NCBI GenBank assembly: GCA_963205235.1
Contig: CAUJIP010000131.1
Span: 29,235-93,234 of the forward strand
DNA length: 64,000 bases
Source of the DNA: Pseudomonadota bacterium
Lineage (GTDB): Bacteria > Pseudomonadota > Alphaproteobacteria > Rhodobacterales > Rhodobacteraceae
Direction: 5' to 3'
A program made the position numbers and the translations under genes. This document shows, one piece after another, positions 60,031 through 64,000 of this stretch. Within the stretch, counting starts at the first letter, position 1. Every line of letters begins with the position of its first letter. The notes beneath the pieces are model-generated. The model was given only the letters and a program-made list of their open reading frames with translations, did no database searches and had not been told where the DNA came from.

Positions 60031-60112
60031 TCGACTAAAATTGTGCTTCCTCTTGGGACAAATACTCCACGGGGGGTGCGGGGGGTGTGAACCCCCCCGC
60101 TTCCACGCCAGC
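60031..60112 (+). repeat. CTTCCTCTTGG...CAAATACTC motif followed by a GC-rich hairpin
   Basis: AAAATTGTGCTTCCTCTTGG followed by GACAAATACTCC repeats the sequence at 16805-16837. It continues into GCGGGGGG-TGTGAAC-CCCCCCGC (60078-60100), a stem resembling the second hairpin of the elements at 15391 and 19155. It fills the gap between the permease and phosphorylase genes. Confidence 0.75.
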
Positions 60113-60126
60113 CAGAGGCGATGACG

Positions 60127-60921
60127 ATGCAAGATATTCTATCGACCATACGTTCCCGGGCGGGTGATGCTCCGGTCAGGCTTGGCCTGATCCTTGGCTC
60201 GGGCCTTGGTCACCTTGCCCATGCGGTGGACGGCGTTGCGATCCCCTATGCCGACCTGCCCGGTTTCCCGCACGTCGGCGTCTCGGGCCACAACCCGCAG
60301 CTTCACATCGGTACGTTGGAAGGCGTCCGGGTCGCCGTGTTTGGTGCGCGCGAGCATTACTATGAATCCGGCAATCCCCGCGCGATGCTTCTGCCCCTGC
60401 AGGTGCTCAAGGCGCTGGGGGCCGAAAGCCTGATCCTGACCAATGCCGCCGGGTCGATGCGCCCCGACATTCCGCCCGGCAACGTGATGCTCTTGTCGGA
60501 CCACATCAACTATTCCGGCCTCAACCCGTTGATCGGCGAAAAGACCGACGCGCGCTTTGTGCCGATGACCGACGCCCATAACCCCGCCCTTCGCGCCGCG
60601 CTGAAAGCAGCCGCCAAGGCAAAGGGCATCGACCTGCCCGAAGGCGTCTACTGCTGGTACTCCGGCCCTTCGTTCGAAACCCCTGCCGAAATCCGCATGC
60701 TCAAGCTGCTGGGTGGCGATGCCGTCGGGATGTCGACAGTGCCCGAGGTGATCCTGGCCCGTTTCCTGGGCCTGAAAGTCGCGGCGATTTCCACCATCAC
60801 CAACATGGCCGCCGGCATGTCGGACGAACAGATCAGCCATGAACATACCAAGGCCATGGCCCCGCTGGGTGCGGCCAAACTGGAATCAATTCTCAGGCAT
60901 TTTCTGCGCTTTCTGGACTAA
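60127..60921 (+). CDS. Purine-nucleoside phosphorylase
   Basis: 264 residues, trimeric PNP/MTAP family. LGLILGSGLGHL is the phosphate loop, REHYYESGNP replaces the usual GRxHxYEG, and GPSFETPAEIRML plus STITNMAAGMS complete the base and ribose site. It splits purine nucleosides with phosphate to base and ribose 1-phosphate, directly after a nucleoside importer. ATG 60127 has AGAGG eight bases upstream; an ATG two codons earlier is too close to it. Confidence 0.93.
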   Translation: MQDILSTIRSRAGDAPVRLGLILGSGLGHLAHAVDGVAIPYADLPGFPHVGVSGHNPQLHIGTLEGVRVAVFGAREHYYESGNPRAMLLPLQVLKALGAESLILTNAAGSMRPDIPPGNVMLLSDHINYSGLNPLIGEKTDARFVPMTDAHNPALRAALKAAAKAKGIDLPEGVYCWYSGPSFETPAEIRMLKLLGGDAVGMSTVPEVILARFLGLKVAAISTITNMAAGMSDEQISHEHTKAMAPLGAAKLESILRHFLRFLD

Positions 60922-61005
60922 GGCCAAAGCGCGTTTGACAACGCGGTCAAAGGCGCGCAAGTCTTTGATCAACACAATGCTTTCCGCCTGTTCCGGCCCC
61001 CCCAG

Positions 61006-61926
61006 ATGCAGCTTTACCTCCCCATAGCCGAAGTTTCGGTCAATGCTTTCCTCATCCTTGGGCTTGGGGGGATCGTCGGCTTTCTGTCGGGCATGTTCGG
61101 GGTGGGTGGCGGCTTTCTGATCACGCCGCTTCTGTTCTTCATCGGCGTGCCCCCTGCCGTGGCGGTGGCGACCGGCGCGAACCAGGTCGTGGCCTCCTCG
61201 GTGTCCGGGGTGCTGGCACAACTGCGCCGCAAGGGCGTGGATTTCCAGATGGGAACCGTGCTTCTGATAGGCGGGGTCTTCGGGTCGGTCGTGGGGGTCT
61301 GGGTCTTCAGCCTGATGACGCGACTGGGGCAGGTCGACCTGTTTGTCCAGCTGTCCTACGTGCTGTTTCTGGGCCTGATCGGCGCGATGATGCTGCAGGA
61401 AAGCTTGCGCAGCCTGTTGCGCACCCGCAAGGCCAATGCCCCGATCCGTCGGTCGCATGTGCATTCCTGGGTGCATGGACTGCCGATGAAGATGCGGTTC
61501 CGCGCCTCGGGCCTTTACATCAGTGTCATCCCTCCGCTCATCGTCGGGGCGCTGGTGGGCTTTCTGGCGGCGATCATGGGGGTCGGCGGCGGCTTCGTCA
61601 TGGTCCCTGCCATGATCTATTTTCTGGGCATGCCGACCAAGGTCGTCGTCGGAACCTCACTTTTCCAGATCATCTTCGTCACCGCCTTCACCACCGTCAT
61701 GCATGCCATGACCAGTCAGACAGTCGACATGATGCTGGCCTTGCTTTTGATCCTTGGTGGGGTTGTCGGCGCGCAGATCGGCACGCGGGTCGGCACAAGG
61801 CTCAAGGCCGAACAGTTGCGCATCCTCTTGTCGCTTCTGGTCCTTAGCGTCTCGATCAAGATCGCCATCGGGCTTCTGATCAAACCGGATGAGCTTTACT
61901 CTCTGGCGTCAGGATCCTTGCCGTGA
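61006..61926 (+). CDS. Sulfite exporter TauE/SafE family permease
   Basis: 306 residues with eight or nine helices in two repeats. Each repeat has the family Gly-rich segment: VGFLSGMFGVGGGFLITPLL near 24-43 and VGFLAAIMGVGGGFVMVPAM in the second half. TauE/SafE permeases move sulfite, sulfoacetate or related anions. The stop overlaps the start of the TIGR02186 gene (GTGA), so the two products very likely work together. Confidence 0.92.
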   Translation: MQLYLPIAEVSVNAFLILGLGGIVGFLSGMFGVGGGFLITPLLFFIGVPPAVAVATGANQVVASSVSGVLAQLRRKGVDFQMGTVLLIGGVFGSVVGVWVFSLMTRLGQVDLFVQLSYVLFLGLIGAMMLQESLRSLLRTRKANAPIRRSHVHSWVHGLPMKMRFRASGLYISVIPPLIVGALVGFLAAIMGVGGGFVMVPAMIYFLGMPTKVVVGTSLFQIIFVTAFTTVMHAMTSQTVDMMLALLLILGGVVGAQIGTRVGTRLKAEQLRILLSLLVLSVSIKIAIGLLIKPDELYSLASGSLP

Positions 61927-62681
61927 TCCGGGCGGCGCTTCTTGCCCTGATGCTGGCCAGCCCCGCCTTGGCTGACGAAAGCATTGTCTCGGGGCTAAGC
62001 CAGAACCGCGTCTCGATCACGGCCGATTTCGTCGGGTCCGAGATTCTGGTCTATGGCGCGGTGAAACGCGATGCGCCCGCCCCCGAAGGATCACCGCTTG
62101 AGGTCATCGTGACTGTCGAAGGCCCCGCCACGCCGCTGACAGTCCGCCGCAAAGAGCGTGTGGCCGGGATCTGGATCAACAACGCCTCGGTCCGCGTCGA
62201 TTCCGCGCCCAGTTTCTTTGCCGTCGCTACAACCGGCCCCCTTAGCCACATTCTGTCAGATACCGAAAACCTGCGCTTCAACATCACCATCGAACGGGTG
62301 ATCCGCGCCGTCGGCATCACCGCCGAGGCCGACAAGGCCGGTGAATTCCTGCTGGCCCTTCTGCGGGTCCGCACTCAGGAAGATCGCTACCGGGTCCTTG
62401 AAGGCAAGGTCGAGCTGACCGAAGACACGCTCTTTCGCACCGATGTCGAACTGCCCGCCAACCTGATCGAAGGCGAATACAAGGTGCGCATCTTCCTGTT
62501 GCGCGACCAGAAGGTCATCGCCCATCAGGAACGGGTGGTAGGCGTGCGCAAGGTCGGGCTGGAGAGGTTCATCTTCAACCTCGCCCATCAGCAACCGCTG
62601 ATCTATGGGCTGGTGTCGCTGGTCTTGGCCGCATTGGCCGGGTGGGGGGCCTCGGCGGCGTTTCGTCTGATGCGGAACTAG
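61923..62681 (+). CDS. TIGR02186 family transmembrane protein
   Basis: 252 residues from GTG. A signal peptide (about 1-17, ending PALA), a periplasmic beta-rich region (VSITADFVGSEILVYGAV, VIVTVEGPATPLTVRRK, GIWINN) and one C-terminal helix (LIYGLVSLVLAALAGWGASA) predict a bitopic protein facing the periplasm. TIGR02186 proteins are almost always encoded next to a TauE/SafE permease in alphaproteobacteria; function unknown. The RKERVAGIWINN segment is the most family-like. Confidence 0.9.
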   Translation: MIRAALLALMLASPALADESIVSGLSQNRVSITADFVGSEILVYGAVKRDAPAPEGSPLEVIVTVEGPATPLTVRRKERVAGIWINNASVRVDSAPSFFAVATTGPLSHILSDTENLRFNITIERVIRAVGITAEADKAGEFLLALLRVRTQEDRYRVLEGKVELTEDTLFRTDVELPANLIEGEYKVRIFLLRDQKVIAHQERVVGVRKVGLERFIFNLAHQQPLIYGLVSLVLAALAGWGASAAFRLMRN

Positions 62682-62743
62682 GGCCACTTTTCGACGGCGC
62701 AACGATCAGCGAAGACCGCCCGCAAGGGAGGGATAAGCGTCCC
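62682..62743. repeat. Possible degenerate hairpin-repeat remnant between convergent genes
   Basis: ATCAGCGAAGACCGCCCGCA followed by AGGGAGGGATAAGCG resembles the right arm of the long hairpin repeats at 10569 and 11358, but with several mismatches and no clear partner arm. Confidence 0.35.
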
Positions 62744-63001
62744 TTAGCCCTTCTTCTTGGCCAGCCCCGCCTCAAGCGCCGCAATCCGCGCCTCAAGCGC
62801 GGTGTTTTCCTCGCGCGCCTTCTGGGCCATTGCGCGCACGGCGTCGAATTCTTCGCGCGTGACGAAATCGCGGTCGGCCATCCAGCGGTCGACAAAGCTT
62901 TTGAACGCCGTCTCGGCCTCGGTCTTGGCACCCTGCGCCACGCCCATCGCGTTGGTCATGAGCTGGCTCATATCGTCGAAGAACTTGTTGCGGGTCTGCA
63001 T
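62744..63001 (-). CDS. ubiK: Accessory factor UbiK (BMFP-domain protein)
   Basis: 85 residues. The N-terminal half has MQTRNKFFDDMSQLMTNAMG and FVTREEFDAVRAMAQKAR; the C-terminal half (about 58-82) is a coiled coil with REENTALEARIAALEAGL ending in KKKG. UbiK forms trimers and assists the ubiquinone biosynthesis complex; the same domain has membrane-fusogenic activity in vitro. It is divergent from lgt with 128 bp between starts, the customary arrangement in this group as I recall it. Confidence 0.88.
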   Translation of the reverse strand: MQTRNKFFDDMSQLMTNAMGVAQGAKTEAETAFKSFVDRWMADRDFVTREEFDAVRAMAQKAREENTALEARIAALEAGLAKKKG

Positions 63002-63129
63002 GGCGGCCTCCTTGCCGGAACTTCCGTCTATATGAGGCCAGAGCCGCTGAAGGACAAGGCGGCGCTTCGCCGCCGGTTGACATCGCATGGCACGCCCGCG
63101 ACAAGCGGGAAAACCAAGGGAACCCACCC

Positions 63130-64000
63130 ATGATCGCCTTTCCCGACATCTCGCCCAATGTCTTTTCCGTCGATCTTTTCGGCCATGAACTTGCCCTGCG
63201 CTGGTATGCGCTGGCCTATATCATCGGGCTGCTTTGGGGCTGGTGGATCGTGGTCCGCGCTGTTCGCACCCCGGACCTGTGGGCCGACAGGCCAGCATTG
63301 GTCCCCGAACAGGTCGAACGTCTGCTGACCTGGATGATCCTGGGCGTCGTGCTGGGCGGGCGGCTTGGCTATGTGCTGTTTTACGACTTCTCCAGCTATG
63401 TTCAGGACCCCTCGCAGATCTTCAAGGTCTGGCAGGGTGGCATGTCTTTCCACGGCGGCTTTCTGGGCGTGATCATTGCCGGGCTGATCTTCTGCCGCCG
63501 CTCTGGCATTCCGGCCATGCAACTGTCCGATGCGATGGCCTTCGTCGCGCCGATCGGGCTTTTCTTCGGGCGTCTCGCCAATTTCGTGAATGCCGAGCTT
63601 TGGGGCCGCCCCTCGACCCTGCCCTGGGCCGTGATCTTTCCCGGCGATGCCGCACAATACTGCCCCGGTGTAGTCCCAGGCGAATGCGCCCGCCACCCGA
63701 GCCAGCTTTACGAGGCAGGGCTGGAGGGACTTATCCTTGGCCTGGTCCTTTACTGGCTTCTCCGCCGTGGCGCCCTGAAACGGCCCGGCCTGATCACCGG
63801 AACATTCCTAGTGGGCTACGGCCTGTCGCGGTTCTTCGTCGAGTTCTTCCGGCAAGCCGATGAGCAGTTCATCACACCAGACAACCCGCTCGGCCATGTC
63901 ATCGGCGGCGCCACATGGGGCCTGTCGATGGGCCAACTCCTCAGCCTCCCGATGATCCTTGCCGGTCTGTGGTTCATTGCCCGCGCTCGCAAGTCCACCA
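63130..64000 (+). CDS. lgt: Prolipoprotein diacylglyceryl transferase, 3' end cut by window edge
   Basis: 290 codons are present before the right edge, so only the last few residues are missing. Seven membrane helices are predicted. ALRWYALAYIIGLLWGWW, LTWMILGVVLGGRLGYVLFY, the HGGFLG segment and FFGRLANFVNAELWGRPS with the conserved Arg and Asn/Glu are Lgt signatures; HPSQLYEAGLEG is the late conserved motif. It attaches diacylglycerol to the lipobox cysteine of prelipoproteins, such as the 42-residue lipoprotein at 3046-3174. Confidence 0.95.
   Translation, partial: MIAFPDISPNVFSVDLFGHELALRWYALAYIIGLLWGWWIVVRAVRTPDLWADRPALVPEQVERLLTWMILGVVLGGRLGYVLFYDFSSYVQDPSQIFKVWQGGMSFHGGFLGVIIAGLIFCRRSGIPAMQLSDAMAFVAPIGLFFGRLANFVNAELWGRPSTLPWAVIFPGDAAQYCPGVVPGECARHPSQLYEAGLEGLILGLVLYWLLRRGALKRPGLITGTFLVGYGLSRFFVEFFRQADEQFITPDNPLGHVIGGATWGLSMGQLLSLPMILAGLWFIARARKST

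Overview
The window reads as a chromosomal segment of a GC-rich alphaproteobacterium, most likely family Rhodobacteraceae (Rhodobacter/Gemmobacter/Tabrizicola-like). This rests on protein style and gene order (argH-lipoprotein-lysA-TIGR02302, DUF2794, IalB, TIGR02186, ubiK divergent from lgt, nfu-tsaB-rimI) and on a LexA site of the GTTC-N7-GTTC type used by this group. I saw no rRNA, tRNA, CRISPR array, transposase, integrase or prophage gene.

Layout. 1-8.1 kb: a metacaspase-like protein cut by the left edge, TlpA, argH, a tiny lipoprotein, lysA, a large TIGR02302 protein and a DUF1624 membrane protein. 8.1-15.6 kb: pheT, a DUF1007 periplasmic protein, a DUF3883 nuclease-like protein and an SOS-controlled dnaE2 that lacks its usual C-terminal domain; hairpin repeats sit at each gene junction here. 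15.6-20.5 kb: a lytic transglycosylase and rnr, bracketed by two inverted copies of a ~70 bp element, then dapE. 20.6-24.7 kb: a multicopper oxidase with a Met-rich loop and a secreted anchor-L/Hint protein. 24.8-30.5 kb: dapD, a threonine dehydratase-like enzyme, a LOG-family protein, an AlkZ-like glycosylase and a Kef-type antiporter. 30.5-38.9 kb: a small P-loop protein of atypical composition, rlmN, ialB, an asparaginase of the R. etli class, DUF2794, an NlpC/P60 hydrolase coupled to a leucyl aminopeptidase, a beta-carbonic anhydrase and a methyltransferase.

39-48.3 kb is one minus-strand fatty-acid beta-oxidation locus: two paralogous MerR regulators, an acyl-CoA dehydrogenase, a GST, a thiolase, then a doubled NTF2-like/cupin module whose genes overlap one another and the following fadB/J-type gene. 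This doubled module is the least explained arrangement in the window. 48.4-53.3 kb: two hotdog thioesterases overlapping a MATE exporter, a universal stress protein and an eptA-dgkA pair that would modify lipid A and recycle the diacylglycerol by-product. 53.4-55.1 kb: nfu, tsaB and rimI. 55.2-60.9 kb: a complete BMP-type nucleoside ABC transporter followed by purine-nucleoside phosphorylase. 61-64 kb: a TauE/SafE permease coupled to a TIGR02186 protein, ubiK, and lgt cut by the right edge.

At least five families of dispersed intergenic repeats or hairpins lie between the genes. Three succinylase-branch DAP/lysine genes (lysA, dapE, dapD) lie within 25 kb but not together.
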